A program made the translations under genes and the position numbers. A stretch of 64,000 nt of DNA from Azospira inquinata (GTDB lineage Bacteria > Pseudomonadota > Gammaproteobacteria > Burkholderiales > Rhodocyclaceae): contig NZ_CP064782.1 in the NCBI RefSeq assembly GCF_018905915.1, positions 2,294,001-2,358,000 of the forward strand, read 5' to 3'. The notes below the pieces were generated by a model. That model was not told where the DNA came from. It searched no databases and was given only the letters and a program-made list of their open reading frames with translations. Every line of letters begins with the position of its first letter. Position 1 is the stretch's first letter. Positions 1-8,710 of this stretch are shown here, piece by piece.

Positions 1-325
1 CGCCAGCGCCATGACAGCCCTGAGCCGCTATGCCTTTCCCGGCAATGTGCGGGAGCTGGAAAACGTGCTGGAGCGGGCCTTGGCCCTGCACAACGGCCAG
101 GCCATTCTGGCCGACGATTTGCGCCTTTCCCGGGACGACGGGGAGGCGCCGGAAGGCCCGGACCTGGCAGCGGAAACCCTGGATGCCTATCTGGCCCGGG
201 TGGAGCGCCAGGCTATCGGGGAGGCGGTGGCCAAAACCCAGGGCAACCGCACGGCGGCGGCCCGGCTGCTGGGGGTGACCTTCCGTTCCCTGCGCTACCG
301 CATGGAACGCCTGGGGATGGACTGA
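1..325 (+). CDS. C-terminus of a sigma-54-dependent response regulator, PilR-like (partial)
   Basis: The reading frame is open from the window edge, so the N-terminus is missing. The visible part holds the end of the AAA+ sigma-54 activator domain (PGNVRELENVLERA, residues about 14-27 of the visible frame), a short linker and a Fis-type helix-turn-helix (NRTAAARLLGVTFRSLRYRM) ending in GMD. Such proteins bind enhancer sites and drive sigma-54 RNA polymerase. The C-terminal helix-turn-helix resembles PilR, the type IV pilus regulator; that identification is inference from the tail only, and another NtrC-family regulator is possible. ampD starts one base after its stop, so the two may be cotranscribed. 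Confidence 0.8.
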   Translation, partial: ASAMTALSRYAFPGNVRELENVLERALALHNGQAILADDLRLSRDDGEAPEGPDLAAETLDAYLARVERQAIGEAVAKTQGNRTAAARLLGVTFRSLRYRMERLGMD

Positions 326-326
326 C

Positions 327-956
327 ATGGACAAGTCACAAGCGCCCCGTGAGGCCCCCGACTGGCAGTGGGATGGGGCGGGCTGGCTGGAGGGGGTACG
401 GCATACCCCTTCCCCCAATTTCGATCTTCGCCCGGAGGGGGGCCGGGTGCATCTGGCCGTGGTCCATTCCATCAGCCTGCCTCCGGGGGAATTCGGTGGC
501 CCCTGGGTGACGGATTTCTTTACCAACCGGCTGGACCCGGCCGCCCATCCCTATTTTGCCCAAATCCACGGCATGGAAGTGTCATCCCACTTTTTCGTAC
601 AGCGGGACGGCCAGGTGGTCCAGTTCGTCTCCTGCGATGCTCGGGCCTGGCACGCGGGAAAGTCAGAATGGCAAGGGGTTTCCCGCTGCAACGATTTTTC
701 CGTGGGCATTGAACTGGAAGGCTATGACAGCGACCGCCAGGGCTTTACCCCGGCCCAGTATGGGAGCCTCAACCGCCTCCTGGGGGCCCTTGCCCGGCGC
801 TACCCCCTTACGGGAGTGGCGGGCCATAGCCACATTGCTCCGGGGCGGAAAAACGATCCCGGGCCCTGCTTCGACTGGACTCGGGTTTACGAAGCTTTTC
901 CCGATTTGATCTATCCGGAAGTCCTGTTTACCGAGAAAATCCTTGCCCCCAGATAA
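327..956 (+). CDS. ampD: AmpD, cytosolic 1,6-anhydro-N-acetylmuramyl-L-alanine amidase
   Basis: AmpD cleaves the amide bond between 1,6-anhydro-N-acetylmuramic acid and L-alanine in cytosolic peptidoglycan recycling products. The 209-residue protein is slightly longer than enterobacterial AmpD and has no signal peptide. The Amidase_2 fold is recognisable: zinc ligands His47 (VVHSIS), His167 (GHSHIAPGRK) and Asp177 (DPGPCFDW), with Glu129 and Lys175 where the family has catalytic residues. All these sit at a constant offset of 13 from the Citrobacter numbering. The ATG follows the preceding regulator stop by one base, which implies translational coupling. No ampG or ampR is visible nearby. Confidence 0.95.
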   Translation: MDKSQAPREAPDWQWDGAGWLEGVRHTPSPNFDLRPEGGRVHLAVVHSISLPPGEFGGPWVTDFFTNRLDPAAHPYFAQIHGMEVSSHFFVQRDGQVVQFVSCDARAWHAGKSEWQGVSRCNDFSVGIELEGYDSDRQGFTPAQYGSLNRLLGALARRYPLTGVAGHSHIAPGRKNDPGPCFDWTRVYEAFPDLIYPEVLFTEKILAPR

Positions 957-1421
957 AGGGCCCCCTAGAATTAGCCGAATTTCATATCTGGCACACAACA
1001 TTTAGTGGTTGCTGCGTGGTGAATTCCTCCACCGTTCTTCTTTGGCGCCCCCGTAAGGGCTCGGCGCCCATCCGCCCCCGCTCCCTGGGGGCCAGGCCTG
1101 CGCCCGTTCTGGGCGCCCGCTGACGGAGGCCGGGAAATGATCCGTCTTTTCCCGCCTGTTCCTTTCCCGGAGCTTTTCCGTCTCCGCCGCTTTTCCCTGG
1201 TATTCCCCGTTTCCTTGAGGTCCTGTTCTCCCATGGGGGGAGCGGATGTGCTTTGGCCTTTGGGCCCGGTGTTCGACGCCGGATCTGGGCCTTGTTTTTC
1301 CCATTCTTTGCCGCCGTCCGGGGACGACGGCATGAATGATCCGCGCCGCTTTGGCCGGGTCGGACAGTGGGTGTCGGTCATACGTTTTCGAATCCGGAAA
1401 ATCTGGAAAAGGAGGTAGTTC
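957..1421. other. 465-bp intergenic region upstream of the H1-like gene
   Basis: No convincing gene was seen. The stretch is GC-rich with short inverted repeats such as GGCGCC copies near 1045-1070. The final 40 bases turn purine-rich and carry a strong ribosome binding site (AAAAGGAGG) just before the ATG at 1422. Small open frames on both strands lack a ribosome binding site and family resemblance. The region probably holds the promoter and a long 5' leader of the H1-like gene. Confidence 0.4.
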
Positions 1422-2393
1422 ATGGCAGCAAAAAAAAGCAAAAGCGATGGGGATAAGGAAAAGAAATCCCTGACCAAGGCGGCGAAGGTGGAAAAAGCGG
1501 AAAAGGGGGATAAAACCCCCGCCAAAGCCGCCACCAAAAAGGCGGCCACGGCGGCGCCCAAGAAGGTAGAGAAAAAGGCGGAAAAGAAAGCCGAGGACAA
1601 AAAGGCGGTGAAAAAGGCGGACAAGCAGGAAAAAGCACCGAAAGGGGAAAAAGCGGCCAAAGCCCCCAAGGCGGAAAAGCCCGCCAAAGCGGTGAAAGCT
1701 GCCAAATCCGCCAAGCCCGCCAAGCCCGTGGCGGCGGCCAAGGTAACGGAAGCCGCCAAGGCCCCGGTGAAGGCGGTGAAAGCCGCTCCGGTGAAAAAAG
1801 CGGTAACGGCCAAAGCGGCTCCCAAGCCCGCTGCCAAGGCCGTGGCAAAACCGGCTGCCGCCAAGGCTCCGGCCAAAGCGGCGAGCAAGGCTGCCCCTAA
1901 ACCTGCTGCCAAGGCCGCTGTGACCAAGGCTCCTGCTACCAAAGCCAAAGCCCTTGGCAAAGAGGCCCCTGCCGCCAAGCCTGCCAGTAAGGCCAAGGCG
2001 GTAACTCCGGCCAAAAGCGCGGCTAAACCGGCGCCAAAGCCAGTCGCTAAAGCAGCTCCCAAGCCGGCGGCTAAGAGTGAAGTAAAGGCAGCCCCCAAGG
2101 CTGCTACCAAGGCCACTCCCGCTAAAGCTCCGGCGGGGAAAAAGGCCACTCCAGCCAAGGCGGTGAGCAAGACGGCCAAGGCCCCTGCTCCGGCCAAGGC
2201 GCCCGCTGCGGCCAAGAGTGCTGCTCCCAAGGCGGCTAAGGCTGCTCCAGCTGCGAAGAAAGCCGGGGAGAAAAAGCCCGCCAAGGCGGAAAAGGCGGCG
2301 ACGCCTCCTTCCACTGCCGCTGCTCCGGGCCGCAAATCCGTGCTTAACCCGGCCGCTGCCTGGCCCTTTCCCTCCGGCTCCCGGCCGAAGTAA
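1422..2393 (+). CDS. Histone H1-like, Ala/Lys/Pro-rich DNA-binding protein (AlgP/HctB type)
   Basis: A 323-residue, extremely basic low-complexity protein built from degenerate PAKAA, KPAAK and KAA repeats. The N-terminal ~80 residues are richer in Lys/Glu/Asp and the middle is almost pure Ala/Lys/Pro. It ends in a non-repetitive tail (SVLNPAAAWPFPSGSRPK), which from memory is similar to the tails of H1-like proteins of related betaproteobacteria. Family members (Bordetella BpH1, Pseudomonas AlgP, chlamydial HctB) bind DNA nonspecifically and compact or regulate the nucleoid. The start is firm because AAAAGGAGG lies nine bases upstream. The gene is single, with its own terminator. The repeat number probably varies between strains, as in relatives. 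A long antisense frame across it is a composition artefact. Confidence 0.88.
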   Translation: MAAKKSKSDGDKEKKSLTKAAKVEKAEKGDKTPAKAATKKAATAAPKKVEKKAEKKAEDKKAVKKADKQEKAPKGEKAAKAPKAEKPAKAVKAAKSAKPAKPVAAAKVTEAAKAPVKAVKAAPVKKAVTAKAAPKPAAKAVAKPAAAKAPAKAASKAAPKPAAKAAVTKAPATKAKALGKEAPAAKPASKAKAVTPAKSAAKPAPKPVAKAAPKPAAKSEVKAAPKAATKATPAKAPAGKKATPAKAVSKTAKAPAPAKAPAAAKSAAPKAAKAAPAAKKAGEKKPAKAEKAATPPSTAAAPGRKSVLNPAAAWPFPSGSRPK

Positions 2394-2410
2394 GGGGGAA
2401 CGCTCCTGAC

Positions 2411-2443
2411 AAAAAAGCCTTTCCCTCGGGAAAGGCTTTTTTT
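2411..2443 (+). terminator. Intrinsic terminator of the H1-like gene
   Basis: Perfect inverted repeat AAAAAAGCCTTTCCC / GGGAAAGGCTTTTTT with a two-base centre, followed by a T run, 17 bases after the stop codon. The A-rich 5' arm could make it act in both directions. Confidence 0.93.
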
Positions 2444-2583
2444 ATGGGGGGGCCGAAGCCTTCGTTGCGGAGGCTGGATGGCTCGATGATTGGGGAAAGG
2501 GGCGGGCGGTGGGGCGGGTATGCGGACCTTTTTACCCCTCAAGCCCTGGGGGGAACGGAGCTAGGAGGTAAGAGGACCGGCTA

Positions 2584-2605
2584 AATCCGGGCTACCGCCC
2601 GGATT
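2584..2605 (-). terminator. Hairpin just downstream of the aminotransferase stop
   Basis: Perfect 9-bp stem AATCCGGGC / GCCCGGATT with a TACC loop, 16 bases past the aminotransferase stop on the minus strand. The U tract is poor (ATTTAG), so it may be a weak terminator or a 3'-end stabiliser. Confidence 0.5.
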
Positions 2606-2620
2606 CTGATGACTCCCGTC

Positions 2621-3781
2621 CTATCGGCCGAGAAAGCGCCGGATGCGGGCGACTCCTTCCAGGAGCCGCTCCCGGTCCGCCGTGTAGGCTAGGCGTATGT
2701 GGCGAGCCGCCTGGTGCTGGCCGAAGTCGATGCCGGGGGTAACGGCCACCCCCCCTTCTTCCAGCAGATTCCGGGCAAAGCTGAAGCTGTCGTCCGTAAA
2801 GGCGCTGCAATCCGCGTACAGGTAGAAGGCGCCCTGGGGCTGGGTGGCTAGGCGGAATCCCGCCTCCTGCAGGGCGGGCATGAGGGCGTCCCGGCGCAGG
2901 CGGAATTGCTCCCGGCGGGCTTCCAGGATGGCGATGGTTTCGGGCTGGAAGGCCGCCAGGGCAGCGTGTTGGGCCGGGGTGGAGGCGGCAATGAAGAGAT
3001 TCTGGGCCAGCTTCTCCACGTCCCGGACAAAGCGGGGGGGCATGACCAGCCAGCCCAGGCGCCAGCCGGTCATGTGGAAGTATTTGGAAAAGCTCTGCAC
3101 CACGAAAATATCTTCTCCCTGGGCCAGGGCCGTGGGGGCGTCCAGGCCGTAGGTGAGGCCGTGGTAAATCTCATCCACGATGAACTGTCCGCCCCGCTGG
3201 CGGATGAAATCCGCCATGGTGCGGAGCTGATCGGCGCTGAGCAGGGTGCCCGTGGGATTGGCGGGGGAGGCGAAGAGGGCCCCGTCCGTACGGGGCGTCC
3301 AATGGCGTTCCAGGTCTGCCAGGGTCGGTTGGTAGTCGCTCTCCGGGCCCACCGGGATACTTACCGGCACGCCCTCGAAGGCCCGAATGAAATGGCGGTT
3401 GCAGGGGTAGCCCGGATCGGTGACCAGCCATTCCCGCCCGGGGGTGGCCAGACAGGCCAGGGCCAGGGTGAGGGCACCGGAAGCCCCGGCGGTCACGGCA
3501 ATGCGTTCCGGTGCCACCGTAACCCCGTAACGGCTCTGGTAGAAGCCCGCGATGGCTTCCCGCAGCTGGGGCAGGCCCAGGGCCGGGGTGTATTGCACCT
3601 GACCCCGGCTCAGGAAGTCCTGGGCGGCGGCCAGGATGGGGGCGGGAGTGGGAAAGTCCGGTTCCCCCACTTCCATATGCACGATGTCCCGCCCCTGGGC
3701 TTCCAGTTCTCGGGCCCGGGAAAGGAGTTCCATGACGTGGAAGGGGGCGATGTCGGCGAGGCGGGGGGCGGAGGCAAGCAT
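2621..3781 (-). CDS. PLP-dependent class I/II aminotransferase
   Basis: A fold-type I aminotransferase of 386 residues, the normal length for this family. Visible landmarks are Asn175 (SPANPTG), Asp203 and Tyr206 (DEIYHGLTYG), the Schiff-base lysine Lys233 (SFSKYFHMTGWRLGW) and Arg241; a C-terminal HIRLAYT region holds the usual carboxylate-binding arginine. The protein would transfer amino groups between an amino acid and a 2-oxoacid in the cytosol; the substrate cannot be read from sequence. The frame is open for 73 codons upstream, but family alignment favours this ATG (MLASAPRLADIAPFHVMEL). No clear ribosome binding site is seen, so the start is less certain than the identity. pckG lies upstream in the same direction but has its own terminator. 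Confidence 0.9.
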   Translation of the reverse strand: MLASAPRLADIAPFHVMELLSRARELEAQGRDIVHMEVGEPDFPTPAPILAAAQDFLSRGQVQYTPALGLPQLREAIAGFYQSRYGVTVAPERIAVTAGASGALTLALACLATPGREWLVTDPGYPCNRHFIRAFEGVPVSIPVGPESDYQPTLADLERHWTPRTDGALFASPANPTGTLLSADQLRTMADFIRQRGGQFIVDEIYHGLTYGLDAPTALAQGEDIFVVQSFSKYFHMTGWRLGWLVMPPRFVRDVEKLAQNLFIAASTPAQHAALAAFQPETIAILEARREQFRLRRDALMPALQEAGFRLATQPQGAFYLYADCSAFTDDSFSFARNLLEEGGVAVTPGIDFGQHQAARHIRLAYTADRERLLEGVARIRRFLGR

Positions 3782-3862
3782 GGGCGGACAGCGGTCCGGG
3801 ATGGACCCGGGCAAAGGATGGGAAAGGGGGAGAATTTTACTCCCCCGGGGCTGGCTCCATGA

Positions 3863-3888
3863 AAAAGCCGCCCCGGAGGGCGGCTTTT
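3863..3888 (-). terminator. Intrinsic terminator of pckG
   Basis: Inverted repeat AAAAGCCGCCC-CGGA-GGGCGGCTTTT lying 21 bases beyond the pckG stop. On the minus strand it reads as a GC stem followed by a U run. Confidence 0.9.
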
Positions 3889-3909
3889 GAGGGGAAGGGA
3901 AGACGGAGA

Positions 3910-5757
3910 TCAGACCGCCGTCTTGTCCAGACCCAGTTCGAACAGTTCCCGCTTGATGGCCAGTTCCCGGGGCAGACGGTCGCCCATTTTGTCGAACCAT
4001 TCTTTGTGGGAGGCCAGTTCGGTCTTCCAGGCATCCCCGTCCACCGTGGTCAGGGCGTCGAACTGTTCCTTGGAAATATCCAGATCGGTCCAGTCGATGT
4101 CGCTGAACTTAGGCATCCAGCCCAGCACGGTTTCCTTGGCGCCAACCTTGCCTTTGACCCGTTCGATGATCCACTTCAGCACCCGCATGTTGTCGCCGAA
4201 GCCGGGCCACATGAATTTGCCGTCCTGATCCACCCGGAACCAGTTCACGCAGAAAATGTGGGGCGTGTGTTCCACCACGTGACCCATCTTCAGCCAATGG
4301 TTGAAGTAATCGCCCATGTGGTAGCCGCAGAAGGGCAGCATGGCGAAGGGGTCGCGGCGCACCACGCCTTGCTTGCCGGCGGCCGCAGCGGTGGTTTCGG
4401 AACCCAGGGTGGCGGCCATGTAGACGCCGAAGTTCCAGTTGAAGGCTTCATAGACCAGGGGCACGGTGGTGGCCCGCCGACCGCCGAAGATAAAGGCGGA
4501 GATGGGCACCCCTTGGGGATTTTCCCAGGCCGGGTCGATGGACGGGCATTGGGAGGCGGGGGCGGTGAAGCGGGAGTTGGCGTGGGCGGCCTTGCGACCG
4601 TTTTTGCCGTCTTCCGGGGTCCAGTCCTTGCCTTGCCAGTCGATCAGATGGGCCGGGGCTTCCTTGGTCATGCCTTCCCACCACACGTCCCCGTCATCGG
4701 TGAGGGCCACGTTGGTGAAAATCACGTTCTGACGCAGGGTGGCCAGGGCGTTGAAGTTGGTCTTTTCGGAGGTGCCGGGGGCCACGCCGAAGAAGCCGGC
4801 TTCCGGGTTGATGGCGTAGAACTTGCCGTCTTTCCCGGGCTTGATCCAGGCGATGTCGTCACCGATGGTGGTGATTTTCCAGCCGTTGAAAGTCTTGGGC
4901 GGGATCAGCATGGCGAAGTTGGTCTTGCCACAGGCGGAGGGGAAAGCCGCCGCCACGTAGGACTTTTCGCCTTCCGGGGATTCCACGCCCAGGATGAGCA
5001 TGTGTTCGGCCAGCCAGCCTTGGTCCCGGGCCATGTTGGAAGCGATGCGCAGGGCAAAACACTTCTTGCCCAGCAGGGCGTTGCCACCGTAACCGGAACC
5101 GTAGGACCAGATTTCCCGGGTTTCCGGGTAATGGACGATGTACTTGGTGGTGGGGTTGCAGGGCCAGCGGGAATCTTTTTGCCCGGCTTCCAGGGGAGCG
5201 CCCACGGAATGGACGCAGGGCACGAAAGTGCCGTCGCTACCCAGCACGTCGAAGACGCCCTTGCCCATGCGGGTCATGATGCGCATGTTGGTTACCACGT
5301 AGGGGCTGTCGGTCAGTTCGATGCCGATGTGGGCGATGGGGGAACCCAGGGGGCCCATGGAGAAGGGCACCACGTACAGGGTGCGGCCCTTCATGGCGCC
5401 TTGGAAGAGGCCATTCAGCGTTTCCCGCATCTTGGCCGGTTCTTCCCAGTTATTGGTGGGGCCCGCATCTTCCTTCTTGGCGCTACAGATGAAGGTGCGG
5501 TCTTCCACCCGGGCCACGTCGGAGGGATCAGAGCAGGCCAGGTAGGAGCCGGGGCGCTTTTCCTGGTTGAGGCGGGTCAGCATGCCCGCTTCCACCATCT
5601 GATTGCACAGCCGGTCGTACTCTTCCTGGGAACCGTCGGCCCAGTAGACGGCTTCAGGCTGGGTCAGGTTGGCGATGTCCGCGACCCATTGTTTGATCCC
5701 CTCATGTTTGACATAGGCGGGGGCGTTGATGTTGGTGATGGTAAACGTGTTGCTCAT
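3910..5757 (-). CDS. pckG: Phosphoenolpyruvate carboxykinase (GTP)
   Basis: Converts oxaloacetate plus GTP to phosphoenolpyruvate, the entry step of gluconeogenesis. The 615-residue protein has the hallmarks of the GTP-dependent family: [15 protein letters not shown] (218-232), the kinase-1a P-loop PSACGKTN (273-280) with active-site Cys276, and GDDIAW (299-304). The start has AGGAG upstream at a somewhat long spacing. It faces maeB head to head across 345 bp, so the two enzymes linking C4 acids with C3 metabolites share a control region. GTP-type PEPCK is typical of betaproteobacteria, whereas enterobacteria use the ATP type. Confidence 0.97.
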   Translation of the reverse strand: MSNTFTITNINAPAYVKHEGIKQWVADIANLTQPEAVYWADGSQEEYDRLCNQMVEAGMLTRLNQEKRPGSYLACSDPSDVARVEDRTFICSAKKEDAGPTNNWEEPAKMRETLNGLFQGAMKGRTLYVVPFSMGPLGSPIAHIGIELTDSPYVVTNMRIMTRMGKGVFDVLGSDGTFVPCVHSVGAPLEAGQKDSRWPCNPTTKYIVHYPETREIWSYGSGYGGNALLGKKCFALRIASNMARDQGWLAEHMLILGVESPEGEKSYVAAAFPSACGKTNFAMLIPPKTFNGWKITTIGDDIAWIKPGKDGKFYAINPEAGFFGVAPGTSEKTNFNALATLRQNVIFTNVALTDDGDVWWEGMTKEAPAHLIDWQGKDWTPEDGKNGRKAAHANSRFTAPASQCPSIDPAWENPQGVPISAFIFGGRRATTVPLVYEAFNWNFGVYMAATLGSETTAAAAGKQGVVRRDPFAMLPFCGYHMGDYFNHWLKMGHVVEHTPHIFCVNWFRVDQDGKFMWPGFGDNMRVLKWIIERVKGKVGAKETVLGWMPKFSDIDWTDLDISKEQFDALTTVDGDAWKTELASHKEWFDKMGDRLPRELAIKRELFELGLDKTAV

Positions 5758-5770
5758 AGCTTCCGAATCT

Positions 5771-5782
5771 CCTAGTTCTAGG
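5771..5782. promoter_or_regulatory. Short palindrome in the pckG leader
   Basis: CCTAGTTCTAGG is a 5-2-5 palindrome 14 bases before the pckG ATG, beside an AT-rich TTAAATATT segment that could supply a -10. A regulator site is possible but not established. Confidence 0.3.
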
Positions 5783-6016
5783 AATATTTAAGGAAACGGG
5801 TGACACGGGGAGACATCCCAGGATGGGCGGCTAGCAGGGAGGCGCCAGGGATGTTCGGCAAGGGCGGTTGAAACTTCCGTCGCCCTATGGTGGTATGCGG
5901 GTTCGCGCATGATAGGCGGTCAGGAGGGAGACCGGGGCCGGGTGGCATTGCGCCGTGGCGCACTCCGAATTCCCCCTCGAAAGAGGGCTGGATTATGCCA
6001 TAAGAGCCATTTGATA

Positions 6017-6037
6017 GGAACTCGCCAGAAGAGTTCC
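6017..6037. promoter_or_regulatory. Inverted repeat upstream of maeB, possible operator
   Basis: GGAACTC-gccagaa-GAGTTCC, a perfect 7-bp dyad with a 7-base spacer. It lies immediately before the AT-rich putative promoter (TTTATACTTGG...CATAATACG). The position suits a regulator of maeB; the protein is unknown. Confidence 0.4.
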
Positions 6038-6102
6038 CGGCCTTTATACTTGGTCTACAAATTTCATAATACGAGACATCATTGTATATAGTGAATCCCA
6101 CC

Positions 6103-8379
6103 ATGGAAAAAAACCAATTGAGCGAGGCGGCGCTGGCTTATCACCGCCAACCCCATCCGGGGAAAATCTCGGTCCAGCCCACCAAACAGCTGACCAACCA
6201 ATATGATCTGTCCCTGGCCTATTCCCCCGGGGTGGCGGCGGCCTGCGAGGAAATTGTCGCCAATCCGGCGGAAGTGTCCGCCATGACCTCCCGGGCCAAT
6301 CTGGTGGGGGTCATCACCAATGGCACCGCCGTGCTGGGCCTGGGCAACATCGGGCCTTTGGCGGCCAAGCCGGTGATGGAAGGCAAGGGGGTGCTGTTCA
6401 AGAAATTCGCCAACATTGACGTCTTCGACCTGGAAATTCAGCAGCCCAACCCGGACCTGCTCATCGAGACCATCGCCAGCCTGGAGCCCACCTTCGGCGG
6501 CATCAACCTGGAAGATATCAAGGCCCCCGAGTGCTTCTATATTGAGAAGAAGCTGCGGGAGCGGATGAAGATCCCCGTCTTCCACGATGACCAGCACGGC
6601 ACCGCCATTGTGGTGGGGGCGGCCATCCTCAACGGTCTCACCTATCTGGGCAAGGACCCGAAAAAGATCAAGCTGGTGACCTCCGGCGCCGGGGCCGCGG
6701 CCCTGGCCTGCCTGGACCTGCTGGTGATGCTGGGCATTCCGGTGGAAAACATCTGGGTGACGGACATCAAGGGGGTGGTCTATGAGGGCCGCACCGAGGA
6801 AATGGATGACATCAAGGCCCGCTACGCCAAGGTGACGGACGCCCGGACCCTGGGTGAGGTGATTGCGGACGCGGACGTTTTCCTGGGCTTGTCCGCGGGC
6901 GGGGTGTTGAAGCCGGAGATGGTGGCCAAAATGGCGGCCAAGCCCCTGATTATGGCCCTGGCCAATCCCACCCCGGAAATTTCCCCGGATGAGGTGAAAA
7001 AGGTGCGGGACGACGCCATTATTGCCACGGGCCGTTCCGACTATCCCAATCAGGTGAATAACGTCCTCTGCTTCCCCTTCATTTTCCGGGGGGCCCTGGA
7101 CGTGGGGGCCTCTACCATTACGGAGCAGATGAAGCTGGCGGCGGTCCAGGCCATCGCCGAACTGGCCCGGGCCGAGCAGAGCGAAGTGGTGGCGGCGGCC
7201 TATGGGGAGGAAGCCACGGGCTTTGGCCCGGAATATCTGATTCCCAAGCCCTTCGATCCCCGCCTCATCGTCAAGATTGCCCCGGCGGTGGCCCAGGCGG
7301 CCATGGATTCCGGGGTGGCCACCCGGCCCATCAAGGATTTCAACGCCTATGTGCAGAGCCTGAACGAGTTTGTGTACCACTCGGGCCTGATCATGAAGCC
7401 CGTCTTCACCGCCGCCAAGAAAAACCCCAAGCGCATCGTCTATGCGGAAGGGGAAGATGAACGGGTGCTGCGGGCCGTCCAGGTGGTGCTGGACGAAGGC
7501 ATCGCCAAGCCCATCCTGGTGGGCCGGCCCCAGGTGATCGAGCAGCGCATCGAGCGGGCCGGGCTGCGCCTCAAGGCCGGGGAGGATTTCGAAATCATCA
7601 ACCCGGACTACGATCCCCGCTTCAAGGAATACTGGAGCGAGTACCACCGGCTCATGGAGCGCAAGGGGGTGTCCGTGGATTACGCCAAGCGGGAAGTGCG
7701 GCGCCGTTCCTCCCTCATTTCCGCTATGACCGTGCGCCTGGGCTACGCTGACGGCATGATCTGCGGCACCTTCGGGCGCCACCAGCTGCACCGCTTCTAC
7801 GTCTCCAACATCATCGATCTGGAGCCGGGGGCCACCAGCTATTACGCCATGAACCTGGTGATGCTGCCGGGTCGTACCGTGTTCATTGCGGACACCTATG
7901 TGAATTACGATCCCACGGCGGAGCAGCTGGCGGAAATGACCATCCTGGCGGCTTCGGAAATCCGCCGCTTTGGCATTACCCCCAAGGTGGCCCTCCTGTC
8001 CCATTCCAGCTTCGGCACGGAAAATACCCCCACCTCTCTGAAAATGCGGGAAGTGCTGCGCCTTCTCAATGAGCGGGAGCCGGGTCTGGAAGTGGAAGGG
8101 GAAATGCACGGGGACGCGGCCCTGGACGAGGAAATCCGCCTGCGGGTGTTCCCCAATTCCCGGCTCAAGGGCCAGGCCAACCTGCTCATCATGCCCACCC
8201 TGGATGCGGCCAATATTTCCTTCAACCTGCTCAAGTCCGCCGCTGGGGACAATCTCACCGTGGGGCCCATTCTCCTTGGGCCTTCCAAGGCGGTGCACAT
8301 CCTCACCCCCACGGCCACGGTGCGGCGCATTGTGAATATGACCGCCCTCACCGTGGTGGATGCCCACCTGCACGGTTAG
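6103..8379 (+). CDS. maeB: NADP-dependent malic enzyme with C-terminal phosphotransacetylase-like domain (MaeB)
   Basis: Oxidatively decarboxylates malate to pyruvate, supplying NADPH. With this ATG the protein has 758 residues, matching the usual ~759, and its N-terminus ([24 protein letters not shown]) aligns with known MaeB starts. Upstream GTG (6091) and TTG (6082) codons are in frame but less likely; no good ribosome binding site is visible. Domains in order: malic N-terminal domain (~1-160), NAD(P)-binding domain (~165-420, with [16 protein letters not shown]), then a PTA_PTB-like domain (~430-755). In this enzyme class the PTA-like domain mediates acetyl-CoA control and is not known to be catalytic. 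It is divergent to pckG and has its own terminator. Confidence 0.95.
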   Translation: MEKNQLSEAALAYHRQPHPGKISVQPTKQLTNQYDLSLAYSPGVAAACEEIVANPAEVSAMTSRANLVGVITNGTAVLGLGNIGPLAAKPVMEGKGVLFKKFANIDVFDLEIQQPNPDLLIETIASLEPTFGGINLEDIKAPECFYIEKKLRERMKIPVFHDDQHGTAIVVGAAILNGLTYLGKDPKKIKLVTSGAGAAALACLDLLVMLGIPVENIWVTDIKGVVYEGRTEEMDDIKARYAKVTDARTLGEVIADADVFLGLSAGGVLKPEMVAKMAAKPLIMALANPTPEISPDEVKKVRDDAIIATGRSDYPNQVNNVLCFPFIFRGALDVGASTITEQMKLAAVQAIAELARAEQSEVVAAAYGEEATGFGPEYLIPKPFDPRLIVKIAPAVAQAAMDSGVATRPIKDFNAYVQSLNEFVYHSGLIMKPVFTAAKKNPKRIVYAEGEDERVLRAVQVVLDEGIAKPILVGRPQVIEQRIERAGLRLKAGEDFEIINPDYDPRFKEYWSEYHRLMERKGVSVDYAKREVRRRSSLISAMTVRLGYADGMICGTFGRHQLHRFYVSNIIDLEPGATSYYAMNLVMLPGRTVFIADTYVNYDPTAEQLAEMTILAASEIRRFGITPKVALLSHSSFGTENTPTSLKMREVLRLLNEREPGLEVEGEMHGDAALDEEIRLRVFPNSRLKGQANLLIMPTLDAANISFNLLKSAAGDNLTVGPILLGPSKAVHILTPTATVRRIVNMTALTVVDAHLHG

Positions 8380-8710
8380 GGTTTCCTGCCGAAAGCCGCT
8401 TTTTCGGAGGGGCGGGTATTTTTCCGCGCCGTTATTTCGGAAGGGCGGCCTTTCCCTAGCCCGGGAACGGGGGGTAAGACTTAAAAGGGACCGCTTCGGC
8501 GGTCCCTTTTTTTCAGCCGTTCTGCCTTCGTGGGCGGGCGCCGAAATATTAAGCCCCTCATGCCTATGGGGTTTTTGTGGGCCGTCGGCTTTTGAATTTG
8601 TTGGGGAAATTACCTCATAAAAGCTTTCTATCCTATTGGTTCAATTAATGTATTCAGGTAAAGCCCCAAACTGACGTAAAATAAAGGTAATAACACTGCA
8701 GGAGAGATCA
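8380..8710. other. maeB-pbpG intergenic region (331 bp)
   Basis: Apart from the terminator at 8483-8513, a weaker stem (AAGCCCC/GGGGTTTTT, 8551-8576) is visible. From 8590 onward the DNA is AT-rich and probably carries the promoter of the next gene. No coding sequence was recognised. Confidence 0.45.
8483..8513 (+). terminator. Intrinsic terminator of maeB
   Basis: AAAAGGGACCGC-TTCG-GCGGTCCCTTTT with a UUCG tetraloop and a T tail, about 105 bases after the maeB stop. Confidence 0.92.

Larger units (their letters stand above)
5758..6102. other. Divergent pckG-maeB control region (345 bp)
   Basis: No gene was seen. The middle is GC-rich. The last 100 bases before maeB become AT-rich (6040-6095), as expected for a promoter, and contain an inverted repeat at 6017-6037. 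Confidence 0.5.

Noticed and set aside
1137-1418. 93-residue frame upstream of the H1-like gene
   Set aside because: No ribosome binding site, Pro/Arg-rich composition, ends just at the true ribosome binding site of the next gene.
971-2542. 523-residue Ala/Leu-rich open frame on the minus strand
   Set aside because: It is the antisense of the H1-like gene; its composition mirrors GCC/AAG codons, and the plus frame has a strong ribosome binding site and terminator.
3859-5775. 638-residue plus-strand frame
   Set aside because: Antisense of pckG, which has all family motifs; high-GC genes often leave the opposite strand open.
6079-8373. 764-residue minus-strand frame
   Set aside because: Antisense of maeB; His/Gly-rich composition typical of shadow frames.
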